A stretch of DNA of 29,310 nt from an uncultured Chloroflexota bacterium (lineage in GTDB: Bacteria; Chloroflexota; Anaerolineae; Anaerolineales; Anaerolineaceae): positions 1 to 29,310 of the forward strand of contig CADBKS010000009.1 of assembly GCA_902795255.1 (NCBI GenBank). The letters run 5' to 3'. This document shows, in pieces, positions 15,669 through 23,178 of this stretch; the first letter of the stretch is position 1; each line of letters begins with the position of its first letter. Below the pieces are notes generated by a model. That model made no database searches, was not told where the DNA came from, and was given only the letters and a program-made list of their open reading frames with translations. The position numbers and the translations under genes are program-made.

Positions 15669-16706
15669 CTATTTATTTTCTTCCGAAACCAGCTGCCCGC
15701 AGCCCGCCCCGATATCGATCCCGCGCTTGAGCCTCACGGAACAGGGGATCCCGTTCCGGTCCAGTACGGATTTGAAACTGCTGACCCGGTCATGGTTCGA
15801 CCCGCTTCCTTCAAACTTTGAAGTACTGTTCAGCGGGATCAGGTTCACATGACAAAGCATGCCTTTCAGCCGTTTGCTGAGGGCGACCGCGTTTTCGTAG
15901 TTATCATTCAGGCCATGGATCAATGCGTATTCAAAGGTGATCCTGCGACCGGTTTTTTCGGTATAGTTCCGGCAGGCTTCCAGCAGCTGGTCCAGCGGAT
16001 ATTTTTTGTTCGCAGGGATGATCCTGTCACGGATCGTATTGGTCGGCGCATGCAGCGACACGGCCAGATTGATCTGACGGCGGGCACTCGTGAACTGTTC
16101 GATCCGGGGAATGATGCCGACCGTTGAGATCGTGATCCGGCGTTCGCCGAAGTTCATCCCGTCCGGATCATTGATGATGCCGATGGCTTTCATCACCGCA
16201 TCATAATTATGGAACGGTTCTCCCATCCCCATAACAACGATATTGGTGAGTTTCATCCCTTCGGATTTCAGCATCCGGGCAAAAAAGAGGATCTGTGCCG
16301 TGATCTCACCGGCAGAAAGGTTCCGTATGAACCCCATCTGCCCCGTAGCGCAGAACGCGCAGTTCATCGGGCAGCCCACCTGTGTGGAAATGCAGATCGT
16401 GTTCCTTTCACGGTACCGCATCAGGACCGATTCGATGAAACGGTCATCCCACAGCCGGAAAAGCAGTTTGTTGGTCTGACCGTCGGCAGATTTCAGATCT
16501 TTTTCCACCCGAAGCGGTTCAAAGCACCAGGTTTCATCAAGCTTCTGCCGGAGTTCCTTTGATAAATTGCTGAAATCACTCGGAGATGCGGCCAGCTGTT
16601 TATAGACCATCTGCCAGATCTGTTTGGCACGGTAAGCCGGCTCCCCCATCGCAGTTATTTGTTCTGTCAGTTCCTGCAGCGTAAAATCATTGATCAGTGG
16701 TTTCAT
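15669..16706 (-). CDS. rlmN: 23S rRNA/tRNA adenine-C2 methyltransferase RlmN
   Basis: A 345-residue radical-SAM enzyme that methylates C2 of A2503 in 23S rRNA and A37 in some tRNAs. The iron-sulphur cysteines are in GCPMNCAFC (C112, C116, C119). The methyl-carrying cysteine near the C-terminus is in IGAGCGQL (about C336). Other family blocks are VVMGMGEP, ISTVGIIPRI, LAVSLHAPTN and HVNLIPLN. The N-terminal HhH-like domain with YRAKQIWQMVY is intact. GGAG lies about nine bases before the ATG. It is the first gene of a unit with ftsY, prfB and mscL. Confidence 0.97.
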   Translation of the reverse strand: MKPLINDFTLQELTEQITAMGEPAYRAKQIWQMVYKQLAASPSDFSNLSKELRQKLDETWCFEPLRVEKDLKSADGQTNKLLFRLWDDRFIESVLMRYRERNTICISTQVGCPMNCAFCATGQMGFIRNLSAGEITAQILFFARMLKSEGMKLTNIVVMGMGEPFHNYDAVMKAIGIINDPDGMNFGERRITISTVGIIPRIEQFTSARRQINLAVSLHAPTNTIRDRIIPANKKYPLDQLLEACRNYTEKTGRRITFEYALIHGLNDNYENAVALSKRLKGMLCHVNLIPLNSTSKFEGSGSNHDRVSSFKSVLDRNGIPCSVRLKRGIDIGAGCGQLVSEENK

Positions 16707-16730
16707 GGTTATCTCTCCGCTCTATTCTCT

Positions 16731-16736
16731 ATTATA
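16731..16736 (-). promoter_or_regulatory. Candidate -10 box for rlmN
   Basis: The minus strand reads TATAAT about 25 bases upstream of the rlmN start. A CTGAGA at 18 bases is a weak -35. That -35 would lie inside the hairpin at 16741-16785, so hairpin and promoter overlap. Confidence 0.4.
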
Positions 16737-16740
16737 AAGG

Positions 16741-16785
16741 ATAACAGGGATATTTCTCAGTCTTTTCTGAGAAAATCCCTGTTAT
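16741..16785. terminator. Long stem-loop between the HAD gene and rlmN
   Basis: ATAACAGGGAT (16741-16751) pairs with ATCCCTGTTAT (16775-16785), and inside it TTTCTCAG pairs with CTGAGAAA. The T-rich run (TTGGTTTTTATG) follows on the plus strand, whereas genes on both sides are on the minus strand. It may still end the clpP-HAD transcript; on that strand only CCTTTATAAT follows. Confidence 0.5.
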
Positions 16786-16810
16786 TTGGTTTTTATGATT
16801 TTCGTAAAAT

Positions 16811-17611
16811 TCAGAGTGCTGCGATCGTTCGGACGACTTCTGCAAGATCCGTGCAGATCAGGTCCGGTTTCGGATCCAGCGCTGCCGCGGTTTCAGCGGT
16901 TTCGTACCCGGTCAGCACCAGGGCTGTTTTCGCCCCGTAATTCATCCCGCCGCAGATATCCGTCTCGTAACGGTCCCCGACAGCCAGGATCTCGTCCGGC
17001 CGGAGCCCGTTGGCTCGGCAGGCCATATCGATCATCACGGTGTTCGGTTTCCCGATCACGAATGGCTTCCGCCCCGTACAGGTCTGAACACAGTTCACCA
17101 TCACACCGCCGCCCGGACGCCAGCCGTTTTCCGTCACGAACGTGCTGTCCGTATTGGTGGCATAAAATCCGGCGCCGTGTTCACAGATCTCGATCATCGC
17201 CCGCGAGATCTTTTCGTAACTGATCTCACGGTCAAGGCTCACCAGCACCGCGTCCGCATTTTCCCCGACGATCTCAAACCCGTTCTCTTTCAGGAGCTTC
17301 TTCAGCGAATCCGAACCGAAAACATAGACCCGTGCACCGTCCGGAAAATCCTTGTGAAGTTGGTACACGGTGCCGATCCCGGATGTGAAGAACTGTTCCG
17401 GAGAGGCTTCAACACCGAATGCCGCCAGCTTGCTGCAGTATTCTTCAGGCGTTCTGGTCGCGTTGTTGGAACCGAAAAGGACTTTCAGCCCGGACTTCTT
17501 TATATCATCAAATACCCGGTGCAGATCCCCGATCGGCTGATTATCCGTCCAGAGCACGCCGTCCATATCCAGAAACAGCGCTTTGATCTTTTTCAGCGCG
17601 TCCCGGTCCAT
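16811..17611 (-). CDS. HAD-IIA family sugar/aryl phosphatase (NagD-like)
   Basis: A 266-residue HAD phosphatase of subclass IIA. Motif 1 is LFLDMDGVLW with nucleophile and acid/base Asp, motif 2 is GSNNATRTPEEY, motif 3 Lys is in VIGKPN and motif 4 is VGDRYETDICGG. The cap domain (residues ~80-180) is of the C2 type used by NagD, p-nitrophenylphosphatase and phosphoglycolate phosphatase homologues. The natural substrate is unknown. The ATG lies two bases after the clpP stop and has only a weak AGGTC upstream, so translation probably depends on clpP translation. Confidence 0.9.
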   Translation of the reverse strand: MDRDALKKIKALFLDMDGVLWTDNQPIGDLHRVFDDIKKSGLKVLFGSNNATRTPEEYCSKLAAFGVEASPEQFFTSGIGTVYQLHKDFPDGARVYVFGSDSLKKLLKENGFEIVGENADAVLVSLDREISYEKISRAMIEICEHGAGFYATNTDSTFVTENGWRPGGGVMVNCVQTCTGRKPFVIGKPNTVMIDMACRANGLRPDEILAVGDRYETDICGGMNYGAKTALVLTGYETAETAAALDPKPDLICTDLAEVVRTIAAL

Positions 17612-17613
17612 AC

Positions 17614-18219
17614 CTATTTGACCTGTTTCCCGGGCTCCAGCACCTTATCGATCAGACCGTATTCCACCGCCTGCTGCGCGCTGAAATAATGGTCGCGGTC
17701 GCAGTCTTCAAGGACCTGTTCATAAGGTTTGCCGGTATGATTTGAAAGGATCGTCATCAGATCCTTCTTGAGACGCATGATCTCTTTTGCCTGGATCTCG
17801 ATATCGGAAGCCTGTCCTTCCGCACCGCCGAGCGGCTGGTGCATGTGGATGGTGGCATTCGGGAGCGCGAAACGGTGTCCCTTCGCCCCGGCCGTCAGCA
17901 GGACCGTACCGAAAGACGCCGTAAACCCACAGGCAACGGTGTTGATCCGGTTCGGGATCATCTGCATGGTGTCATAGATCGCAAGGCCTGCATAAACAGA
18001 ACCGCCGGGGGACTGGATATACATCTGAATATCCCGTTCCGGATCTTCCCGGCTCAGGTAAAGCAGCTGTGCAACAACGAGATTTGCGATCTGGGAATCG
18101 ATCTGTGAACCGACGAAAACGATCCGTTCTTTCAGAAGCAGGGAATAAATGTCATAAGCCCGTTCCATGCCGCCGTTTCCTTCGACTACAGTCGGAATGA
18201 TTGTGTTCAATGGATTCAT
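17614..18219 (-). CDS. clpP: ATP-dependent Clp protease proteolytic subunit
   Basis: A 201-residue ClpP serine peptidase, which forms a double heptamer fed by ClpX, ClpA or ClpC. The triad can be read: Ser102 in GFTASFGTVLL, His127 in HMHQPLGG and Asp176 in DRDHYFSA. QSPGGSVYAGLAIYDTMQ is the conserved block forming the oxyanion loop. GFTASFG is a variant of the common GxAASMG. No propeptide longer than usual is evident. AGGA lies eight bases before the ATG. No clpX or tig is beside it; the only partner is the HAD phosphatase gene two bases downstream. Confidence 0.96.
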   Translation of the reverse strand: MNPLNTIIPTVVEGNGGMERAYDIYSLLLKERIVFVGSQIDSQIANLVVAQLLYLSREDPERDIQMYIQSPGGSVYAGLAIYDTMQMIPNRINTVACGFTASFGTVLLTAGAKGHRFALPNATIHMHQPLGGAEGQASDIEIQAKEIMRLKKDLMTILSNHTGKPYEQVLEDCDRDHYFSAQQAVEYGLIDKVLEPGKQVK

Positions 18220-18255
18220 GTCAGTTTTCCTTTCATAAAATAAACTCGAAATAAT

Positions 18256-18264
18256 ATTATCACA
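18256..18264 (-). promoter_or_regulatory. Extended -10-like promoter for clpP
   Basis: The minus strand reads TGTGATAAT, one mismatch from a perfect extended -10, about 37 bases upstream of the clpP start. No CIRCE or CtsR-type repeat was seen nearby. Confidence 0.4.
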
Positions 18265-18375
18265 CTGAAAAAGTTTTTTCCATTAAAGATTTATAAGATT
18301 ATTCACAGAGCAATGTAAGCGTTTTACGGCTGCGTCTTAAACCGGCACATCCTGCAGTCAAAATGACAAACATCA

Positions 18376-18384
18376 TGTTATACT
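18376..18384 (+). promoter_or_regulatory. Extended -10 promoter for lactate dehydrogenase
   Basis: TGTTATACT, with a leader of about 22 bases to the ATG at 18413. The hexamer 18 bases upstream (CAGTCA) matches TTGACA at three positions only. Confidence 0.55.
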
Positions 18385-18412
18385 ACAGCAAAATGTAATG
18401 GGAGAATGCGAG

Positions 18413-19366
18413 ATGATCAACAATCGAAAAGCTGCAGTTATCGGATGCGGATTCGTCGGATCCGCGTCAGCCTTTGCGCTCATGCAAAGCGGTCTGTTCT
18501 CGGAAATTGCACTTCTGGATTCCAATCGGGAAAAAGCAGAGGGCGAAGCGCTGGACATTTCGCATGGCGTTCCGTTCGCAAGACCGGCAAAAGTCTATGC
18601 CGCAGATTACGACGAAATCATGGATGCGGCGGTGATCGTGATCACCGCGGGCGCCGCGCAGAAACCGGGGGAAACCAGGCTGGACCTGGTCAACAAAAAT
18701 GTCGGGATCTTCCGTTCGATCCTGCCGGAGATCGCTTCCCGCGCCTATCAGGGGATCCTGCTGATCGTCGCCAATCCCGTCGACATTCTGACGCTTGCGG
18801 CCATAAAATATTCAGGGCTCCCGGAAAACCGCGTATTCGGTTCGGGAACCGTTCTGGATACAGCCCGGCTGAAAATGGAACTGGGAGAACATCTGTCGGT
18901 AGACAACCGCAGTGTTCACGCGTTTATCATCGGGGAACACGGCGACAGCGAGATCGTGGCATGGAACAGTGCCAACGTATCCGGTGTACCGCTCTACGAT
19001 TTCTGTACGCTCCGCGGGCACAGGAATCATGAACAAGCGATGAAGGAGATCGCGGAGAAGGTAAAAAACAGTGCCTACGAGATCATCGAAAAAAAGAAAG
19101 CGACCTATTACGGAATCGCGATGTCTGTCGTCCGGATCTGCCGGGCAGTCATCATGAATGAAAAATCCGTGCTGCCGGTTTCCTCGATGATGCACGGAGA
19201 GTACGGCGTGGATGGCATCGCCCTGAGTTTCCCGGTCATTGTCGGATCCGCAGGCATCGAGACACGCGTCCCGATCGTACTGAATTATGAAGAACAGCTG
19301 AAACTCAGGGAATCCGCGGATGCCCTGAGAAAGACCGCCAAAGAAGCCGGTCTGCTGGATGATTGA
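18413..19366 (+). CDS. ldh: L-lactate dehydrogenase
   Basis: A 317-residue member of the lactate/malate dehydrogenase family; it reduces pyruvate to L-lactate with NADH. The Rossmann loop is GCGFVGS (11-17). The substrate-specificity residue is Gln83 in AQKPGETRLDLV, the LDH rather than MDH choice, with Arg89 closing the active site. Arg152 (VLDTARL) binds substrate and His176 (GEHGDS) is catalytic. His169 aligns with the fructose-1,6-bisphosphate site of allosteric LDHs, but the partner position after DTARL is Lys rather than Arg, so allostery is uncertain. Start 18413 has GGAG eight bases upstream, whereas the in-frame ATG at 18398 has no ribosome site. No terminator separates it from the next gene 67 bases on. 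Confidence 0.93.
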   Translation: MINNRKAAVIGCGFVGSASAFALMQSGLFSEIALLDSNREKAEGEALDISHGVPFARPAKVYAADYDEIMDAAVIVITAGAAQKPGETRLDLVNKNVGIFRSILPEIASRAYQGILLIVANPVDILTLAAIKYSGLPENRVFGSGTVLDTARLKMELGEHLSVDNRSVHAFIIGEHGDSEIVAWNSANVSGVPLYDFCTLRGHRNHEQAMKEIAEKVKNSAYEIIEKKKATYYGIAMSVVRICRAVIMNEKSVLPVSSMMHGEYGVDGIALSFPVIVGSAGIETRVPIVLNYEEQLKLRESADALRKTAKEAGLLDD

Positions 19367-19433
19367 ACAAAAAACATACATGAAGTCAACAAACGAAGGA
19401 AATTATCAATAATCCGGGAAAAGAAAACAATCT

Positions 19434-21368
19434 ATGAGCAGAATCGAAGCAATCAACGAATATAATAACGCACTGAAGCTCGGTAAGAAATATTACAATG
19501 CCTGTGTCAGCCGCGGTGAAGATCCGTATCCGGCTGTTTTGGATGAAATGATCAATATCGCGTCTGTCAGTTCCATGAATATCGGGCTGGTCGAAGTTCC
19601 GATCGACCGGATCGTCGGGACCTGGAGCGGCGGACGGAAAATGGCTTTTGCGGGCAATTTCATGCCGCTGATGGAGATCAACACGGAGTTCGGAGACAAA
19701 TGGCTGAACCTCTGCGTTGCCCATCTCGATCAGGGAGGCATTACGGACCCAATCATCTGTTTTGAATATCTCGGCAAATTTTATGTCAAAGAAGGTCATA
19801 AGCGGGTCAGCGTACTGAAAAGTTTCGGCGCGTATGAGATCTCGGCCAACGTCACCCGTCTGGTTCCCCAGCGATCCGACGACCCGGAGATCAAACTGTA
19901 CTTTGAGTTTCTTGATTTTTACAAACTCAGCAAACTGTATATCATCAATTTCACGCAGCCGGGGAGCTACGCAAAGCTGCAGGCGGCGATGGGGCTTGAA
20001 CCGGACCAGGAGTGGAGCGAAGAAACCCGTCACTCCTTCAGCAGCACGTTCACACGGTTTGCCGCGATCTATGACCGGCTCAACAGTGAAAATCTGCCCC
20101 TGACCGCGGGCGACGTGTTTCTTGCTTATCTGAAAGTCCATCCCTACTGCGAGGTCAGAGAACAAAGCGACAGCGAGATCAAAGACATTCTGACCAAGTT
20201 CTGGCCGGATATCCGCCTGCTTTCCCAGGGAGAACCGATCTCTGTCAGTTCCGAACCGGAGGAAAAAGGGAAAAGTCTGCTGCAAAGGATCCTCGGCAGC
20301 CCCAAGCTTCATGCCGCGTTCATTTATGACATGGATCCGAAGATCAGCCCCTGGGCTTACGCGCATCAGGAAGGCCAGAAATATCTGGAAGAAAAGATGG
20401 GCGATGAGATCAGCGTCAGCAGCTACCTGACCGGCGATAACGCATACGAAACGATGGAAAATGCGATCCGTGACGGCGCGAACGTGATCTTTGCGACCAC
20501 ACCGCCGCTGATCGATGCCTGCCGTCTGATCGCCGCGAATTACAAAAATATTGCCGTCTTCAACTGCTCCCTGTCACTGCCTTACGCGGGCGTGCGCAGT
20601 TATTACTGCCGGATCTACGAAGGAAAGTTTATCTCAGGAGCGATCGCGGGAGCCATGGCCAATGAAGACCGCATCGGCTACGCGGCCAGTTACCCGATCA
20701 TGGGGATCCCCGCCGGCATCAACGCGTTCGCGCTCGGCGTCCGTCTGACCAATCCGAGAGCACGCGTCAGCCTGAAATGGACCTGCCTCCCCGGAAGTCC
20801 GGAACAGGAGTTCATTGACGAAGGCATCACTGTGATCTCCAACCGGGACACCGGCGGTTCCAACGTTGGCCTGCGCTGGGCAGCCGGGACGTATATGTTC
20901 CGGCCTGACGGTAAAATCCAGGCGCTGGCAGCCCCGCGCTGGAACTGGGGGATTTACTACGAAAAAACGGTCCGGACGCTTCTCAACGGCGGGATCGACT
21001 CGCTGCGTGAAAATGACAGTGCCGTCAATGACTGGTGGGGGCTCAGCAGCGGTCTGGTCAACGTTGAACTTGCGGAAGACCTGCCGGACGGGATGAAGAT
21101 GCTGGCACAGTATCTCGAAACCGGGATCATCAGCGGAACACTGGACCCCTTTGCCTGCCCGATCCGCGCGCAGAACGGAGAGATCATCAATGACGGGACC
21201 CGCCGTTTTACCTCCGAAGAGCTGATGAAGATCGACTGGCTGTGCGATAATATCGACGGAGAGATCCCGCCGTTTGACGCACTCATCCCGCAGTCACGGA
21301 ACCTGGTCCGCCTGCTCGGTGTATACCGGGAAACGATCCCGCCTGAAACGGAAGAACAGAACGAATGA
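19434..21368 (+). CDS. ParB-like domain fused to a cytoplasmic BMP-family ligand-binding domain
   Basis: A 644-residue two-domain protein. Residues ~55-145 resemble a ParB/Srx-type domain: a promising 'VPIDRIVG' strand, then DPIICFEYLGKFYVKEGHKRVSVLK, which parallels the ParB 'yxVieGxxRlxAl' box. Residues ~145-285 are a helical linker. Residues ~290-575 match the BMP/Med periplasmic-binding fold of purine-nucleoside receptors: SPWAYAHQEGQKYLEE, VIFATTPPLIDACR, YEGKFISGAIAGAMA and GIPAGINAFALG. There is no signal peptide or lipobox, so unlike transporter receptors it should be cytoplasmic; B. subtilis Med is a precedent for a regulatory BMP protein. It overlaps the phosphoesterase gene by ATGA. 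The ribosome site is weak. The function is inferred only: ligand sensing coupled to nucleotide or DNA binding. Confidence 0.8.
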   Translation: MSRIEAINEYNNALKLGKKYYNACVSRGEDPYPAVLDEMINIASVSSMNIGLVEVPIDRIVGTWSGGRKMAFAGNFMPLMEINTEFGDKWLNLCVAHLDQGGITDPIICFEYLGKFYVKEGHKRVSVLKSFGAYEISANVTRLVPQRSDDPEIKLYFEFLDFYKLSKLYIINFTQPGSYAKLQAAMGLEPDQEWSEETRHSFSSTFTRFAAIYDRLNSENLPLTAGDVFLAYLKVHPYCEVREQSDSEIKDILTKFWPDIRLLSQGEPISVSSEPEEKGKSLLQRILGSPKLHAAFIYDMDPKISPWAYAHQEGQKYLEEKMGDEISVSSYLTGDNAYETMENAIRDGANVIFATTPPLIDACRLIAANYKNIAVFNCSLSLPYAGVRSYYCRIYEGKFISGAIAGAMANEDRIGYAASYPIMGIPAGINAFALGVRLTNPRARVSLKWTCLPGSPEQEFIDEGITVISNRDTGGSNVGLRWAAGTYMFRPDGKIQALAAPRWNWGIYYEKTVRTLLNGGIDSLRENDSAVNDWWGLSSGLVNVELAEDLPDGMKMLAQYLETGIISGTLDPFACPIRAQNGEIINDGTRRFTSEELMKIDWLCDNIDGEIPPFDALIPQSRNLVRLLGVYRETIPPETEEQNE

Positions 21369-22000
21369 AGATCCTGCTGGTCGCTGATGAAGAAGCCCCG
21401 TATCTGTGGGATTATTATAAACCGGGGAGACTTGCCGGGCTCGATATGATCCTGGCATGCGGCGACCTCAAACAGGAATACCTCGAATTTCTGGTGACCA
21501 TGGAGAACGTCCCGCTGTATTATGTTCCCGGGAACCATGACAAAGGCTATATCAATTTTCCGCCGGAAGGCTGTGAAAACATAGACTGCAGTGTTGTGGA
21601 GTTCAAGGGGCTGCGGATCGCCGGTTTCGGCGGGTGCATGCGCTATAACCTGGGAGTATATCAGTATACCGACGATGAAATGAAGTCCAGGGTCCGGAAA
21701 ACGGAGTGGAAGATCCGCCAATACGGGGGTGTGGACATCATCATTTCACATGCTCCCCCGCGCGGATACGGCGACGCTGAGGACAACGCACATCACGGGT
21801 TTCAGGCCTTTGTCCCGCTGATGGACAAATATCAGCCGAAATATTTTGTCCACGGCCATGTCCATCCGAGCTATGGGAACCGGCTGCCGCGATCCATCCG
21901 ATACGGGAATACGACCGTTTACAACGCGGTCGGCTGGCACATCATTGAGGTCGATCCGCCGGAACAGCCGGTAAAAAAACGCCTCTTCTGGTTCTTCTGA
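21365..22000 (+). CDS. Calcineurin-like metallophosphoesterase
   Basis: A 211-residue metallophosphoesterase. Metal-binding blocks are readable: Asp8 in LLVADEEAP, CGDLKQEYL (Asp34), VPGNHDKG (Asn57, His58), SHAPPRG (His129) and VHGHVHPSYG (His165, His167). The first motif is normally DxH; here it reads DEE, so a glutamate stands in for the histidine. Homologues hydrolyse phosphodiesters or phosphomonoesters, including nucleotides; the substrate is unknown. The ATG overlaps the stop of the ParB-BMP fusion gene (ATGA), implying coupled translation and related function. Two hairpins follow the stop. Confidence 0.9.
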   Translation: MKILLVADEEAPYLWDYYKPGRLAGLDMILACGDLKQEYLEFLVTMENVPLYYVPGNHDKGYINFPPEGCENIDCSVVEFKGLRIAGFGGCMRYNLGVYQYTDDEMKSRVRKTEWKIRQYGGVDIIISHAPPRGYGDAEDNAHHGFQAFVPLMDKYQPKYFVHGHVHPSYGNRLPRSIRYGNTTVYNAVGWHIIEVDPPEQPVKKRLFWFF

Positions 22001-22013
22001 TCCGGCCGCATCC

Positions 22014-22047
22014 GCTGCGCTTCAGGCAGTTATCCGGAAGACGCAGC
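22014..22047 (+). promoter_or_regulatory. First leader hairpin upstream of lrgA
   Basis: GCTGCG (22014-22019) pairs with CGCAGC (22042-22047), extended inward by CTTC with GAAG and GG with CC around a bulged A and one mismatch. No U-tract follows. It stands in tandem with the terminator hairpin at 22064. Confidence 0.4.
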
Positions 22048-22063
22048 GAAATCTGACAAAAAG

Positions 22064-22113
22064 GCCCTGTCACAGACTGCCGGAAGCAGCAAGTGACAGG
22101 GCGGAGTTTTTCC
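22064..22113 (+). terminator. Terminator/attenuator hairpin containing the lrgA ribosome site
   Basis: GCCCTGTCAC (22064-22073) and GTGACAGGGC (22093-22102) form a perfect 10-bp stem, followed by GGAGTTTTTCC. It ends the metallophosphoesterase transcript. The GGAG directly after the stem lies nine bases before the lrgA ATG, so it doubles as the lrgA Shine-Dalgarno; the T-run lies between the two. Confidence 0.75.
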
Positions 22114-22115
22114 GT

Positions 22116-22475
22116 ATGAAATATATCAAACAGACCGCGATCATTTTCGGGATCTCCTTTGCGGGTGAGATCCTGCATCATATCATTCCTTTCCCCATCC
22201 CCGCAAGCATTTACGGCATCGTGATCCTGTTTGCCGGACTGATGAGGGGCATCATCAAGGTCGATCAGGTCCGGGAAACCGGTGATTTTCTGATCGCCAT
22301 TATGCCCATGCTCTTCATTCCGTCGATTGCCGGCGTGATCGAAGTATGGGACCGGATCCGTTCAAAATGGCTGCAATACATGCTGCTGATCCTGCTGACG
22401 ACAGTTATCGTTATGATAGTCAGCGGAAAAGTAACCCAGGCTTTACTGAAAAAGGACGATCCGGATCATGAATGA
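22116..22475 (+). CDS. lrgA: CidA/LrgA-family membrane protein
   Basis: A 119-residue, four-helix membrane protein of the CidA/LrgA family. PFPIPASIYGIVILFAGL is the family's signature region, and IMPMLFIPSIAGVIE matches the next conserved block. LrgA acts with LrgB. The pair was first described as antiholin-like, and homologues in Bacillus and Streptococcus mutans take up pyruvate. No promoter is obvious between the terminator hairpin and the ATG, so expression may rely on readthrough. The end overlaps lrgB by eight bases. Confidence 0.92.
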   Translation: MKYIKQTAIIFGISFAGEILHHIIPFPIPASIYGIVILFAGLMRGIIKVDQVRETGDFLIAIMPMLFIPSIAGVIEVWDRIRSKWLQYMLLILLTTVIVMIVSGKVTQALLKKDDPDHE

Positions 22476-23160
22476 ATTTCTGAGCACATCCTCCTGTTTC
22501 GGCGTCGTTCTGAGCATGCTGGCTTACATACTGGGCGTAACTGTCAGCAAACGCACAAAATCACCGCTGGCCAATCCGCTCCTGATCGCGGCCGTCCTGA
22601 CACTCGGTATCCTAATCGGGTTTCATATCGATTATGCTGCCTATAACAGCAGCGCGCGGTTTCTCACCGTCCTGCTGACGCCGGCAACAGTCTGTCTGGC
22701 GATCCCGCTCTACCGGCAGATCGAAAAACTTAAGCGGAATTTCGCCGCGATCATCACCGGCATTCTGGCCGGCTCCCTGTCCGGCATGATCTCCGTCTTT
22801 CTGCTGGCGAAACTTTTCGGATTTACAAAAGCGGAGTTCGTCACTTTCCTGCCGAAGTCCATCACGACTGCCATCGGCATGGGTGTTTCTGAAGAACTGG
22901 GAGGTTACGTCCCGATCACGGCAGCCTCGATCATCCTGACCGGAATACTCGGTCATATTCTCTGCGAAGGTATTCTTAAAATCACCGGAATACGCAGTAG
23001 AATTGCGAAGGGAGCTGCCATCGGTACGGCAGCCCACGCCGTCGGGACCTCAAAGGCTATGCAGATCGGGGAAGTCGAAGGAGCGATCAGTTCGCTCTCG
23101 ATCGTCATTGCCGGGATCATAACCGTTTTATTCGCAGGTGTCTTCGCGGGACTTTACTGA
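22468..23160 (+). CDS. lrgB: LrgB-family membrane protein
   Basis: A 230-residue LrgB/CidB protein with about seven or more hydrophobic segments. Diagnostic blocks are SPLANPLLIAAVL near the N-terminus, LTPATVCLAIPLYRQ, LPKSITTAIGMGVSEELGG and the C-terminal GAAIGTAAHAVGTSKAMQIGEVEGA. It forms a transporter-like unit with LrgA. A pyruvate or small organic acid substrate would fit the neighbouring lactate dehydrogenase, but this is inference. The start lies inside the end of lrgA. A short AI-2E-type gene follows 18 bases later. Confidence 0.94.
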   Translation: MNEFLSTSSCFGVVLSMLAYILGVTVSKRTKSPLANPLLIAAVLTLGILIGFHIDYAAYNSSARFLTVLLTPATVCLAIPLYRQIEKLKRNFAAIITGILAGSLSGMISVFLLAKLFGFTKAEFVTFLPKSITTAIGMGVSEELGGYVPITAASIILTGILGHILCEGILKITGIRSRIAKGAAIGTAAHAVGTSKAMQIGEVEGAISSLSIVIAGIITVLFAGVFAGLY

Positions 23161-23178
23161 AAAAAGGCTGCACCTTAT

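Noticed and set aside
18398..18412. Five-residue upstream start for lactate dehydrogenase
   Set aside because: There is no ribosome site before 18398, whereas GGAG is well placed for 18413.
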